NCBI RefSeq assembly: GCF_014356525.2
Contig: NC_052508.1
Location: forward strand, 62,520,047-62,584,046
From: Nilaparvata lugens
Taxonomy: Eukaryota > Arthropoda > Insecta > Hemiptera > Delphacidae
Direction of reading: 5' to 3'
Length of the DNA stretch: 64,000 bases
Part shown: piece by piece, positions 21,860 to 34,500 of the stretch
Position numbering within the stretch: position 1 is the first letter of the stretch
Layout: every line of letters starts with the position of its first letter
Notes under the pieces: model-generated
The model's input: only the letters and a program-made list of their open reading frames with translations
The model's database searches: none
What the model was told of the DNA's origin: nothing
Made by a program: the position numbers and the translations under genes

Positions 21860-23848
21860 TGTAACATATTTAAATCTGGGTAGATGAAAAGCCCTAACAG
21901 AAATAGTAATAGGTCTAAAAATAAAGTAATTGGCTAATATCGCCAAGCAGATAATAAACAAGATTAGATAGCATCAGCTTGTTCTGGCTAAATGGTACAA
22001 GAACTTAAAAAGGATTTGAAGGAAGTTTACTACTCATAAATAGATTATTTATAAAATATTTGAAGATTGAGGTTATGTAGATGTATTCACGGATCGGTGA
22101 CCTAGAGATCGATCAAACCGAAGAACGTAGAATCTGACCAAAACCCCTTGGCAGAGCTTTATTGCATTCGGATGGTGTGCAATGTGAAAAAACACCCGTC
22201 CACGTGGCTAATTATTAGTAGCATGGAATTAATATTAATATATAGAATATTAACTAGCATGCAAAGAGCATAAATAAAAAACCAAATAAAAATAATTTAA
22301 TGTATTCAGGAAATAAGAGTTACCAGGCGCATGAATACCTAATAAAATTTGCATGCACCAATAGTAAAACGGCAGTTAATAGGCGGCAACTGTAGGCCAA
22401 TTCAAAAATATTTATATATATTTATATAAATGTACTAGATTTTGTGTAAAAATTTGTGTAATCTATGTTATCAATATGGCTCGAATGCAAAGAAATTATT
22501 AATCATATAATCTAAGCAATATTTTGGCATTTTTTGTAAGATCTATTTGAATTTAATGGCGGAGGATTGAGATATTTAAATTTTATGCTAATTTGAAAGT
22601 CGGAAAGAGGATCTGTAAAACTTGAGAAGGAAGAACCAGCACTCGCCAGCCAGATGCCACCATAAGAGGACCCCAAATATTTTAGAGCGAAGTACCTTAT
22701 TAATAATTTTGTAAAAATTAAAGTTAAAGTAAATTATTAATTTCTTAAAAGACTTCGTGATGCTATTGTGAAGCAGAAGTCATTTTTCATTTTAATTAAA
22801 TTTATAACCCCTTGGAGGAGACGATTCCGGCTACCATATTCCCGGACCACATGGAGTTGGATCGACATCGGCGGCTTACAAGAAGATTTTCGACACGTGA
22901 GTGATTAAATTTGAATTTAGTGATGGGCGCCCTAGTGCTTCGAAATAATCTGATGATCAAAGCTAGCTCGCCGAAAGGGTTATTATAAATTGAGAAATTA
23001 ATAAGAGTAATACTTGCGCAAGTAAAAATTAGTATTAAAGGTATTTAATTGAAAGAAAAATATATAGATCAATATTTTAGAAATTTCTATTTAATCAAAG
23101 AAGTACGAAATCTAGGCTATCAAACGTATGCATACAATATTTAATTTTTGCAATACAATTTGCGATAATTTATCATAGTTCTAATTCACTAGATGAATGG
23201 CTCTACCTATTCCGTCAGGTGCCGAATCTTGCACCCTGAGATAAAAATATATATTCGATACAAATAAATCTACTAAATACTAGAGATTTTAATATATATA
23301 TATATTTGGATTATTAGTGGCTAATTTATCAAGCTGATCTTAGAGCACATATTTTTGATTGAATTATCCAAGTCGACAAGTATTAGCAAGTACATGTCAC
23401 AGCTACATGCAAAAGAATGTATATGATTTCAAGATAAAGGCACATGGTAATGATTCGTGCCATAAATCTAGAATATAAAGTTTAGCCTGTGATATTTTTA
23501 TTGATTTCAAATATTGTTCTATTTTTATATTATATTTTTTATCGCTCTATATATATTTTTTGCCTCGATTGATCTTTGCATTATTTGTGTAATATATGTG
23601 TGAAATTTTCATGGTGTGCAATTTATTTTTTATTCCTCATCTCTATAGTATAAGTATCATTTATATATATATTTATTATTTATTGAATTACAAGAGTTAT
23701 TGGAGAAGCCCATATCTAGGCCTATCAAGATTTTTTAAGACTGAACACTATTAGAAAACCACGCCCTAATTATATTAAATCTCATGCTTTACCGACTGAT
23801 GCCAAGCAGGAGGCTAATCGTTATTTTAATATAAAGAATAACGTGACA
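21860..23848 (+). repeat. LTR 3 (3' LTR)
   Basis: 1989 bp, TG...CA ends. After GTGACA the sequence leaves the element at ATAGATATAGATG. It has small indels relative to LTR1 and LTR2, for example one A fewer near 22740. Confidence 0.9.
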
Positions 23849-24894
23849 ATAGATATAGATGTAGTTGGAGATCAGATGATCATGATTGAGGGGAATGTCA
23901 CTAAGTGCAGTTTGCACAATTCCAGTTTAAACGAAACTTCATTTTAAACTGAATTAAATCCATATCAAGTCTCGTTTCTAATAATGTGTTTCATTCTGAG
24001 TTTAAGCCACCAGCTGATTGAATTCAGTTTATGCTGTGACTGTGCAAACGGCCCTGAGAGACTAAGGACTTCCAAGTAGTTGGATTAGTGTACTTTATAA
24101 ACTTGTTCACGAACACATATTGTGCATGTTTGTGTAGACTTCTTCAAAGGCATGAACATCAAAACAAACGTGATACGTGAAGTCCATTAATCAGTAACGA
24201 TTCTAACTTACGTAATACGGTTTATCTTGGTTTCTTTGTGTGTGTTAGTAGATGTTGTATTACTCCTACTGGTTTTAATAAATTATAAAAAGGAATAAAT
24301 ATGATACTATTATCTATAATGAAATTATGTTTGTGTGAACTTGAAGATGTCGATGTATTCTGTTGAATATTATGATAAATACATTATTTATACTTGTAAC
24401 ATATTGTTTATCCTTATCCTTATGTTGCTCGAGCTTGATCATTATGGTAAATGCTTAGAATGCATCCAGTTGGAGTTCAAAGTGGAAATTGAGGAAAATT
24501 TCCATAGAGAATCGTATTTTTAACGATTTTAAAAGCAAACTTGTACCAAATATGATTTGTAGTCTCGAAACCATTATCAGAATCAATCAGGACGATTCGT
24601 GTGTTTGATTTCTTTGATAGAGTTAGTTATTTGAAATCATTCATAAATGCAGCCCTGAAACTTACAGTTTGAATATTCCATGAGCCATAATGTACTCAGT
24701 TCTTCATTTTATTTGTTTCTCAAGACTGAGTAAAGCCTATTATACACAGTTATTCGGATACAGTACAATGTATCAATTTGCTATGATAACTGTAATAAAT
24801 TATAGAATAACTACAGTGTTAGCTCTCATGATCTTTGGTTTACAGTGAAAAAACTTCCCGTTTTTCCTCCAAAAAAGTACCTAAACCTGTAGCT
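23849..24894. other. Spacer, no supported gene
   Basis: AT-rich flank of the LTR array. The 62-codon frame at 24335-24523 shows no motif. The segment around 23900-24060 contains the inverted pair GTTTAAACG.../...TTTAAACTG and may be a degraded repeat. Confidence 0.4.
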
Positions 24895-25893
24895 CTTGAA
24901 ACTCAAGTATTTTTACTTGAAACTCAAGTATTGCTACTTGAAACTCAAATATTGTTACTTGAAACTCGAGTGATGCTACTTGAAACTCAAGTACTGTTAA
25001 TTTGAAACTCAAGTATTGTTACTTGAAACTCAAGTATTGTTATTTGAAACTCAATTGTTGTTATTTGAAACTCAAGTATTGTTTCTTGAAACACAAGTAC
25101 TGTTACTTTGAAACTCAAGTATTGTTACTTGAAACTCAAGTATTGTTACTTGAACTCAAGTATTCCTATTTGAAACTCGAGTATTGTTATTTGAAACTCA
25201 AGTATTATTATTTGAAACTCAAGTATTGTTTCTTGAAACTCAAGTATTGTTAATTGAAACTCAAGTATTGTTATTTGAAACTCAAGCATTGTTATTTGAA
25301 ACTCAAGTATTGTTTCTTGAAACTCAAGTTTTGTTTCTTGAAACTCAAGTATTGTTATTTGAAACTCAAGTATTGTTATTTGAAACTCAAGTATTGTTAT
25401 TTGAAACTCAAGTATTCCTACTTGAAACTCGAGTATTGTTATTTTAAACTCAAGTATTGTTATTTGAAACTCAAGTGTTGTTTCTTGAAACTCAAGTATT
25501 GTTATTCGAGACTCAAGTATTGTTTCTTGAAACTCAAGTATTGTTACTTGAAACTCAAGTATTGTTACTTGAAACTCAAGTATTCCTACTTGAAACTCAA
25601 GTATTGTTATTTGAAACTCAAGTATTGTTATTTGAAACTCAAGTATTGTTATTTGAAACTCAAGTATTGTTATTTGAAACTCAAGTATTGTTATTTGAAA
25701 CTCAAGTATTCCTACTTGAAACTCGAGTATTGTTATTTGAAACTCAAGTGTTGTTTCTTGAAACTTGAGTATTTTTACTAGAGACTCAAAGTATTCCTAT
25801 TTGAAACTCAAGTATTGTTTCTTGAAACTCAAGTATTGTTTCTTGAAACTCAAGTATTGTTTCTAGAGACTCAAGTATTGTTTCTTGAAATTC
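24895..25893. repeat. 21-bp minisatellite of hairpin-forming units
   Basis: About 47 copies of a 21-bp unit centred on CTTGAAACTCAAGTATTGTT. CTTGA-AAC-TCAAG is a perfect 5-bp stem with a 3-nt loop, so each unit can fold on either strand. Units vary at a few fixed positions (TTA/TTT/CCT; CAAG/CGAG). The period is a multiple of three, so two plus-strand frames stay open for long stretches (repeats of KLKYCYL and ETQVLLF); I see no reason to regard either as a gene. Confidence 0.9.
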
Positions 25894-26322
25894 AGGAACA
25901 AGAGATAAGACAAGACTAGCTGATATCACTGAGCCATAATATGAGCTGATTTCAATGATGATTTACATTGACCAGTTGCACAAAAATCAATTTGAACCCG
26001 CCATTGAATGATGTCATCCAATGTATCAAATGCAATTAGTACCAATCATGGAATTGATGCTATTGATGGAAAAACGTCATCCACGGCAGTTGAATTCAAT
26101 TGAATTCTTGTACAACTAATCTTTATGAGTTTTATTATATATAAGCTCTCTAGGCTAGGCTATAGTACCAGAAGAAACTTCTATACTGGATCGTTTATTT
26201 TATGCTAGTACTTACAGCTTATTCTATATATCTCATTGTGTACTTGTACTGATTCAGGTCCTTGGTCAGCACAAATAAATGTTTGAATGTATCAGCCAAG
26301 ATCAACGACCATGAATTACCTG
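25894..26322. other. Spacer, no supported gene
   Basis: Unremarkable AT-rich sequence between the 21-bp array and the nested TIR element. Confidence 0.5.
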
Positions 26323-26460
26323 ATGATACCATAGAGAAAAGATAGAATAAGAAGATGGCCATGATATAGGTCGTTTATGTTTCAAATTTCAAGCCAATTT
26401 TTGTTTACTCAAACCGACTACGGTCGACTACTGTTACTGTTTCGGCCGGGTGAGAGTGTG

Positions 26461-27795
26461 AAGCTAGGTTTACACTATGTAGCATAGCTATATGTAGCTC
26501 AGCTATATAGCTCTGCTACAAGTTCAAAAAGTGACACTGGAGATCTGCTATATAGCCCGGCTATATAGCAGTTTTAAGCCTATTCTCAGCTATATAGCAG
26601 TTTTAAGCCTATTTTCTCAGCTATATAGCAGTTTTAAGCCTATTCTCAGCTATATAGAAGTTTTAAGCCTATTTTCTCAGCTATATAGCAGTTTTAAGCC
26701 TATTTTCCCAGCTATATAGCAGTTTTAAGTCTATTTTCTCAGCTATATAGCAGTTTTAAGCCTATTTTCTCAGCTATATAGCAGTTTTAAGCCTATTTTC
26801 TCAGCTATATAGCAGTTTTAAGCCTATTTTCTCAGCTATAGCAGTTTTAAGCCTATTTTCTCAGCTATATAGCAGTTTTAAGCCTATTTTCTCAGCTATA
26901 TAGCAGTTTTAAGCCTATTTTCTCAGCTATATAGCAGTTTTAAGCCTATTTTCTCAGCTATATAGCAGTTTTAAGCCTATTTTCTCAGCTATATAGCAGT
27001 TTTAAGCCTATTTTCTCAGCTATATAGCAGTTTTAAGCCTATTTTCTCAGCTATATAGCAGTTTTAAGCCTATTTCTCAGCTATATAGCAGTTTTAAGCC
27101 TATTTTCTCAGCTATATAGCAGTTTTAAGCCTATTTTCCCAGCTATATAGCAGTTTTAAGTCTATTTTCTCAGCTATATAGCAGTTTTAAGCCTATTTTC
27201 TCAGCTATATAGCAGTTTTAAGCCTATTTTCTCAGCCTATAGCAGAAAAGCTAGATGTAGCTGCTTTGTCCTTGAAGGAAGAGTGCCGCAGCTGATTACT
27301 GATGTTTACAGCTGTTTAGTGCCTGCTGGGTTTACACCAGATATACTGTACTCATTTGTTGTCAGAGTGCTATTAGGTTACTGCGCATTGCGAGCATTTA
27401 TTTTTGATTTATATATTATTATTGTGCAATGATGGAGAGTGAATTTGACTGGAATAGAAACAAAATTATCCAATAAATGTTTCTCTTCTCTGTGCTGAAA
27501 ATATCACAGCTGCGGCGAAAGCAGCGGCTGCTGCAAGAACTACCTTCTTCTTCGGTATCTGGCAGTGAATACTGGTTCATTCCAAACTATATGTAGCTCT
27601 GTAATGGATAGTAATGTCATCAAAGTTAATTATAGCAGAACTACATCTAGCAGAGCTACATATAGCTCTGCTACATAAAATTATCCTCAAATCTACTTAT
27701 AGCAGAGCATCATCTAGCAGAGCTATATGTAGCTGACAGAGCTATATGTAGCTCAAATGTTATATAGCTCCAGCTACATTGTGTAAACGTAGCTT
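26461..27795. mobile_element. Inner TIR element rich in AGCTATAT motifs
   Basis: The left end, AAGCTAGGTTTACACTATG, and right end, complement AAGCTACGTTTACACAATG, match at 21 of 23 terminal positions. The subterminal regions are full of GCTACATATAGCTC-type short palindromes. A 31-bp satellite fills the middle. No coding sequence and no clear target duplication were found. Confidence 0.6.
26559..27246. repeat. 31-bp satellite, about 22 copies
   Basis: The unit contains AGCTATATAGCAG followed by TTTTAAGCCTATTTTCT. AGCTATATAGC is nearly palindromic. Most units are identical; a few have 1-2 base deletions or CCCAG for CTCAG. Confidence 0.95.
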
Positions 27796-28582
27796 AAAAA
27801 CGGAAAGCCTATCCTGGCATATGAGCCATTAAAATGTATGAGAGACTACCAGCATCACATAGCTTCACGAAATAGTATATTTCGCACCTATGGCTGAAAA
27901 TGAGACTCGAAATCGGTTTTCAAGTCCGAGGCAGTAGGCCGAGGACTAGAAAAGATTGAGAGCCAGAAAAACATTTTTGCCCATGGTGCGAACGCTATTT
28001 TTCACCACACAGAAAAATAAACAATATATATATGATAATAATTGTTTACTAAGCACTTCCGAAAGCAGAAGTGGAAGGTCATAGCTCTAGCAAATCTGAG
28101 GTAATCTGAATATCAGGAAATTGTTCAAGTATTTTTATTTTTTATTCTGATTTGTCAAAATAACCTCGAAGATTATGTTCAATTATGTGGGAGGTTGAGT
28201 TTATACGTTTTTATTCTTTCAAATGACAATGAAATGATATTATTATAAATGTTTTAATCATTGAATAATGAACACAAATAATGAAAAGTTTTTTGATCAC
28301 CTTTCTTAGTTTCATGTTAGCGGCTGGAAAGGGTACTCTTTCCGGCCTAGGCCGGAAAGAAACCTGTTCTGACGTCAGACGAGAGTCGTCTGCAAACAAT
28401 GTCTTTCAGATCTACGTAGGGACTGGAAAACAGCTGCTTTCTGTGCAGTGTGGCGGAAAATAATATTACCGGCTATCGACTAGGAATATCGGCATGAGTA
28501 AACAGTGATATTTGCAACCTAAACGCCCTATACCATGGGATATGGGATATCTTCTTATGCTGTCTTTTCTCCATGATGATAC

Positions 28583-31500
28583 CTACTCGTATTCTAATAA
28601 AATAAACTTTTGTCTTGGAGCATCATAAGAAATTCAACTTTGATCCGTTGTTCCAATACAAAAGTTCCATTTTTAATACTAATATAGGATTAGCTCTTAC
28701 AAAACTATTACTATTTATTCATATTGTTTATTCTATTACAACATTACTATTTGTTCAAATTTATGGCATTCAGCCAAAGTAAGTTCAGAAGAGTACTTCT
28801 ATAGGAATAAGAGCTACAGAGATTTCACTCTAATTACCTTGAATTGCGCTAATCCTAGATTAAATTCCTGGATTGTATCCTGAACTTACTGCATGTAATC
28901 AAAGGTAAAGCTGTTTTCTTATGTAAGTTATTTGGCAGATCCAAATATACTTTATTCTCGTGTATCCGTGTTAGTCTTTTATACGATGGATGTAAAACCA
29001 GCCTTTGAGTTGGAACAACATTTCCATACTCTCTTTTCCTCTCTTTTCTATCATAATGAGAGATTGGAATATAAGGATTTTACCCCTATAGGAAGTAACT
29101 AGTCTTAAACAAGAATAAAACTGGCGTTAAACTAGGGTGTAACTAGACTTAAACTAGGATGAAACTGGAGTTGAACAAGGAGGGTTCAATGAATACGACA
29201 GTTTTACTCGTAAACTAAGAGTTTATTACCATTTATACAATGTTGATAACCGAATCTGATTATAATGGGGGGGGGGGGTGTGATCAAGATTTCGGGGCAG
29301 AGATTATCTCACAAACATGATTCTGACTCTCAAGACAACTTCAAACTGTTACATTATCAACTATCATCTCATACAATAATTATGTAAAACATACATTCAT
29401 TTACTTGAAAATTAACTCATACATAAATTAACCAGTCTCTCTGTATTCGTATAGTTTTCGTTTGATATTTTTCAAATCTCTTGTAAATTATTGAAAAATT
29501 ATTATGGTTTTTAGGTTGAATTATGTTTATTTGTTTGTTTTATTTTGTGAAACATCCCCATTTTTAGTCACATTTTCACACATGCACGCACACTCACACA
29601 GAAGAACGCCCTCATGAAACATTTCTAGATTGTGAACATTCATAACGTTAATTTTGTTTTTCGATAATTTTTGGTTGCCTCAATACTATGATGATAATAC
29701 CCTTTTCAACGAATTTGAGAGAAAAAATCAATTTATTAGTCAACCATAATCAGAAATACTTCTAGTTAAAAATAAATTATTGTTTTTAATAATTATTATG
29801 TATTGAAAATGTATAAGATTAACAATTATTGTGTTTCATTGTTTCGAACGTTTTGAACAAACGTGAAATACGTTATGAACAAAAAGTATTTCTCAACACT
29901 CGTACAAAATATGAACCATCTGATAACAACTAATCTAAATTTAATATCAAAATATAATAGAATTAATTCGAATACACATCTAAGGTCTAACTGAATGAAA
30001 TGAGATTCGAACATATTATTTACAAATCAACATATTATTAATCAAAAATCAAACTTTGAAAGAATGTAAATATTAAACGTTCGTCTCCTATGAACTAGAA
30101 ATGACTCAATCAAATAGCAGTGCAATAATATAAATAATACATAGAACAAACTAAAATTATTAGGACATACAGTCCCAGAATCGACCATTCAACAAATTAA
30201 ACCAACTAAAATTTACAACTCTAGACACCATACATGAGATGAATGCTTAATGAAAAATTATCATTTAACAGAACAATATATTCTTCTGGCAAAACTTATT
30301 CAATTCCTCGCTTAACGAAGTTCGGTTTTGAGAAAAAAATATCGACTTTATTGAAATATATTGTGAAACTATTAAAAAATGATGCATAAAATTAGAACAG
30401 GTATCAAACATTTTCAATTTAGATTCATACAAACAGTCGTGCCTTGGAAAATTGACTAATGGAGATGATAAATCCAAGTTTTGGACACAAAATACAAGTG
30501 GAACAAAATTTACCGATTACAAGAAACAACAGGAAACAAGTTTAATGAATTTTCCCTTCTATAAGTAGGCGAGGTTTCAATGTATTCTACGTCTTAGAAA
30601 GATCCTCTAGGAATTTTTCAACCGAAAATAATTGTTTAACTTTCCACTAACAGTCACGAAAACCTCAATTTCGATGAGGAATTGTGACAGATATCGTGAA
30701 AATCGTCATTCGAAATCACAGAATGGCTTTTTAGGACAATAATATCAATAATATTTCATTAGACGACAGAAAAAAGCAATCACATAGAGGCTATTTTTAT
30801 TATTCGATTAACCGTTTATCATTATTAGGAACCTATTCTTCATTTTATTATTAAATCTGCCATAACAGGAAATATAAATAGATTGAATGAATTATGAACT
30901 GTGTATTGATAAATCAATTAATTATAATAAAATAAATGAATTTCACCACTTTGAATCAGTATTGTGCCGTGATTCCTGTACTGGTCGCTAATCACTTCAG
31001 TTCTACGAATATTCCAACAAACAAAAATTTCAAACTCTACCACCATCGTTGTTAAATTTACAATAAAACAATATCTAGTTAACAAACACGAGACAAATAA
31101 TTTATTTTCCACTTCAAAAATGTATCAATAATAATTATTACCAACAAATAAGCATTCATTGTGTTGAAGAAACAAGCTAGAATGAATAGGATAGTTTGTG
31201 TAAATCGAAGATGAAAAGACTTGGGGGCTTTAGTATTGAGGAACTATTCGATAGTCGATGGTCGAACTGCTCGATATTCGATAGTCCGGCTCGTCGACAA
31301 ACTTTAACAAGATTATCGTTCTAGAATGTTTCTAGTTTACGTTCTAGGCCAAGGTTGCTGAATTGTAAGCTGAAATCAATACCTCTCAAACTAAAATTGA
31401 ATACAAAATTAATTCACTTGGATTCTATTATCACGGTTCCAATGTATTCTATTAACACAATTAATCATATTCTTCTCATCACACAAACGTGAGGGAAATT

Positions 31501-34500
31501 TATGTTCCACAAATAATTTAATCAGTTTGGATTAGATTTTGCTTGAAGTCAAACATATTCACAAAGCTATCGTAAAACACTATTATCGAATTCTCAAGGC
31601 TTGGAACACTAATCAATCATATTTAAAAGATTAATCCAACTAATTTCGATTGAGATATAAACTCAAACTCTGAGATTATTAATTAGCGTATGGCATTTTT
31701 TTGTAAAAATTGAGAGAAGTTCACACTGCTATAAGTGTTTGAGACTCAAACATAGTTTAAGAACAAGAGAATAATTTGGATCTCGTGGGGTAATATAATC
31801 ACTAAGCTTTCAAGCTGGTTTGATATTTGTTTAATCAAGTTTTAAGCACTCCTTTCACCTTGAATCGTCAGTTGATCTGTTCAATTCAAGAAGGAAAAAA
31901 ATCTACGTGACCTGATCAATTTGATTAATTTTCCACTCTTCGACTTGAAGTTATTGATTAACCTAATCGATTTCAAAATTTTAATCTTGATTGTTCATTT
32001 GATATTGAGCTTCTAAATTGATACTCAATACTTGATTCAATTGATACTTGATAAATTTATTTCAATCAGTTAACCTTCTATCGATCACAAGTTTTCGATC
32101 TTCTTATTTTGATTGATTCATTAGTTAATAATTGGTGATAGTTTCCCAATTTGATCAAGAACAATACTTTTTGAAATTCAACATTTTTCAAATCATGGTT
32201 GCACCTTTCTCAGTAAAGTCCACGTGACTCTGAGACTTTTTCGTCGCGGTGCAATTAATAAGGTGTTACACAAAAAATTTCGGGTGATATGGAATTCAAA
32301 TCAATTATTTAGGCAGCTATTAAGTAGAGTGATTTTATATTTGAATAAAATATCGTCTTGAAGAAAAATTAAGAGATGAAGAAGTCGAATCAATTTCATT
32401 CATTACAAAATTAGTGGAAAAGCAGAATTTGGAAAGTGTGTATACTTGTTCAGAAACTTTTAACAGAACAATGTTTGTTAAAGTGATTGTCAAACTTGAT
32501 GGGAAATTACGGAATATTTGAAAAAACTTGACCAACTTACAACTCATTCCCTGGCCAATTTTATTATTTTTAATCTTAACACTTGTGAATGCTTTGCTCT
32601 ACACCAACAACGAACAACCTGGCACACATAACTAATTAATAGTACAATTAAAATCTTATTATTATAATAATTAATTAATAATTATTCATATAGAAAAGCA
32701 TTGGAACAGGAACCTCAGTAAATGTTAGCTATAAATAGGAACCTTGGGTGCTGGGAAATGTTACTATGCCAAAAATGTACTTACTTTTTTATGTCCGAAT
32801 TTGAACAATAATTTCTTTGAATCTTCTATTTCTTGTAATTTATCAAGATAGCCATGATTTGTAATCCATAGGATTATGTCAATCGTAATTTCCTTGAGAG
32901 TTTCTATAAAACAAGAATCTATTATGAACCTCCTTTATAATATGATCATAATTTAAATATCATGGTTTCAAATATTCTTAATTTTTGATAGGAGTGATAT
33001 GTTTATTATTATAGTTATGTAGCTGAAATTCCAAATCGAAATAGTTTCCATAGAATATTCAGTTTATTTCTCTCTCAAACATCTTCTTGAAGTTAGTCAA
33101 TATAATTCTGATTTTGATAATATTCAAAGATGAATTAAAACATTCAAATATTGGGATATCTCTTCGATTTGTATAAGTTCGGAATATGCCATGCGTCATT
33201 TCCTTTGAGAAACTGTAGTAGCATTCGAACTGGAGAAAACTATAATTTTCACTTAATTTTTCAGCGATTCATGAAGAAATTAAATCCTCACATGAAGAAA
33301 TTTTCTCATGTACTCTGACATTTTCAGTTACTTTTTCAACTGGTTCATTTTAGTTGCTCTATCTTCAATATTATGGTACCGGTACCTCGATTGTGCATCA
33401 AATATGATGATACAGTAGAACCTTTTCCAACCAGGGAATATTCAGTAACATGATTGCACCATTCAATGGTTGTACCACAGATAAGCTGTATTCTAGTTTC
33501 TCCAAGATAGTACATTAGCTCAAGGAGAGAATTAATATTGTTTCAGTACATTTTTGCATTGTAGTTTTGGTACGACAGTACAGTTTTCTAGCGTTAAGTT
33601 GGTACGACATCCACCTGTTCCCAGCATCAAGCAGATAATCGTCAGGAGCCACAATCAGTTCCTTTAATGCCAACACAAATCAAAGGGACCAAAACTGGCC
33701 CCTGTGGGGTCAAATCCTTCCCAGATCTCAAAAAAAGAGAGGAAAAAATTGAAATGAAAATAGTAGAATCTATTAAAAGCTTATGTAGAATCAATCAACT
33801 GAAAATAGTTTTGCTACATCGTTAAAACATTCATGTAATTCAATAAAAATTAGGGGTTATTAGATGATTGTAAAGTGCAAGGGGGATAAATAAATTCCAA
33901 AAATACGTAGGTCAAAGGAAACAGTGAAAATTGTTTCAAATTTGATCGCCATGGGTAGATAGGTAGCACTTGATCGAAAATTGAATGCACTACCTCCATC
34001 AGTTGATCGAATTATGATACACGTACAGAGTTGACACTTCATCAAATGCACCAGCAACATCAGAACATCAAATCTTCTAATATTTGAAGATTAAGGAATC
34101 TGACAGGATAAAGGTGAATGATATATGATGGAATAAAGGTGAATCAGATAGGGTAGATAAGTCAGTAAGGTGAAATGAGGTCAGGTAGAATGCGCTCAGA
34201 TAGAGAACGGTTTGTTGGGGGTTGATTTAAGAAAATTCGATGACTGGTGAATTAAATGCTGGTGCTGATCATCATGGACATAATTCCCACTATCCAGAAA
34301 GTTTATGAAAATCGTCTATTTGTAACATAATGATTGATAATATCTTTAGAAACAAATTATACAGAGAAGAGTTTTTAAATGTTGGAAAAAAGTGTTCAGT
34401 ACTTCAGAGCTGAAAGAAGACTTCGTTGTATCTTAAATGAACTCAAACCGAATATTGATTCATTGAATCTGAATTTTTATTAACATTCTGTTAAGGTATC

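Larger units (their letters stand above)
10421..23848 (+). mobile_element. Tandem gag-only LTR retrotransposon (LTR-gag-LTR-gag-LTR)
   Basis: Three LTRs of nearly 2 kb in direct orientation (10421-12406, 16790-18778, 21860-23848) separate two internal regions (12407-16789 and 18779-21859). Each internal region has one Gag-type frame. No protease, reverse transcriptase, RNase H or integrase frame is visible on either strand, so the element would have to be mobilised by another retrotransposon, as described for TR-GAG or LARD-like elements. The three-LTR arrangement can arise by unequal recombination between two copies through their LTRs. No short target duplication is evident: 5' flank ...ATCTGTAT, 3' flank ATAGATAT. 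The LTRs are almost identical and both gags match base for base over their first kilobase as far as I compared, so the duplication is very recent or an assembly effect. Confidence 0.85.
26330..28575. mobile_element. 2.2-kb nested TIR element (CATAG family)
   Basis: Begins CATAGAGAAAAGATAG and ends TTTTCTCCATG, diverged versions of the termini at 4263-4525. A perfect 7-bp duplication ATGATAC flanks it (26323-26329 and 28576-28582). Near the right end it keeps CCTATACCATGGGATAT and near 27840 GAGAGACTACCAGCATCAC, both known from the short copies. Its extra length comes from insertions: an element at 26461-27795 with its own inverted repeats, and unrelated sequence at about 27870-28470. It has no transposase frame. 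Confidence 0.75.

Noticed and set aside
24895..25893. Possible CRISPR array or repeat protein
   Set aside because: Direct 21-bp tandem units without spacers, so not CRISPR. Several frames are open at once because of the repeat period, not because of coding.
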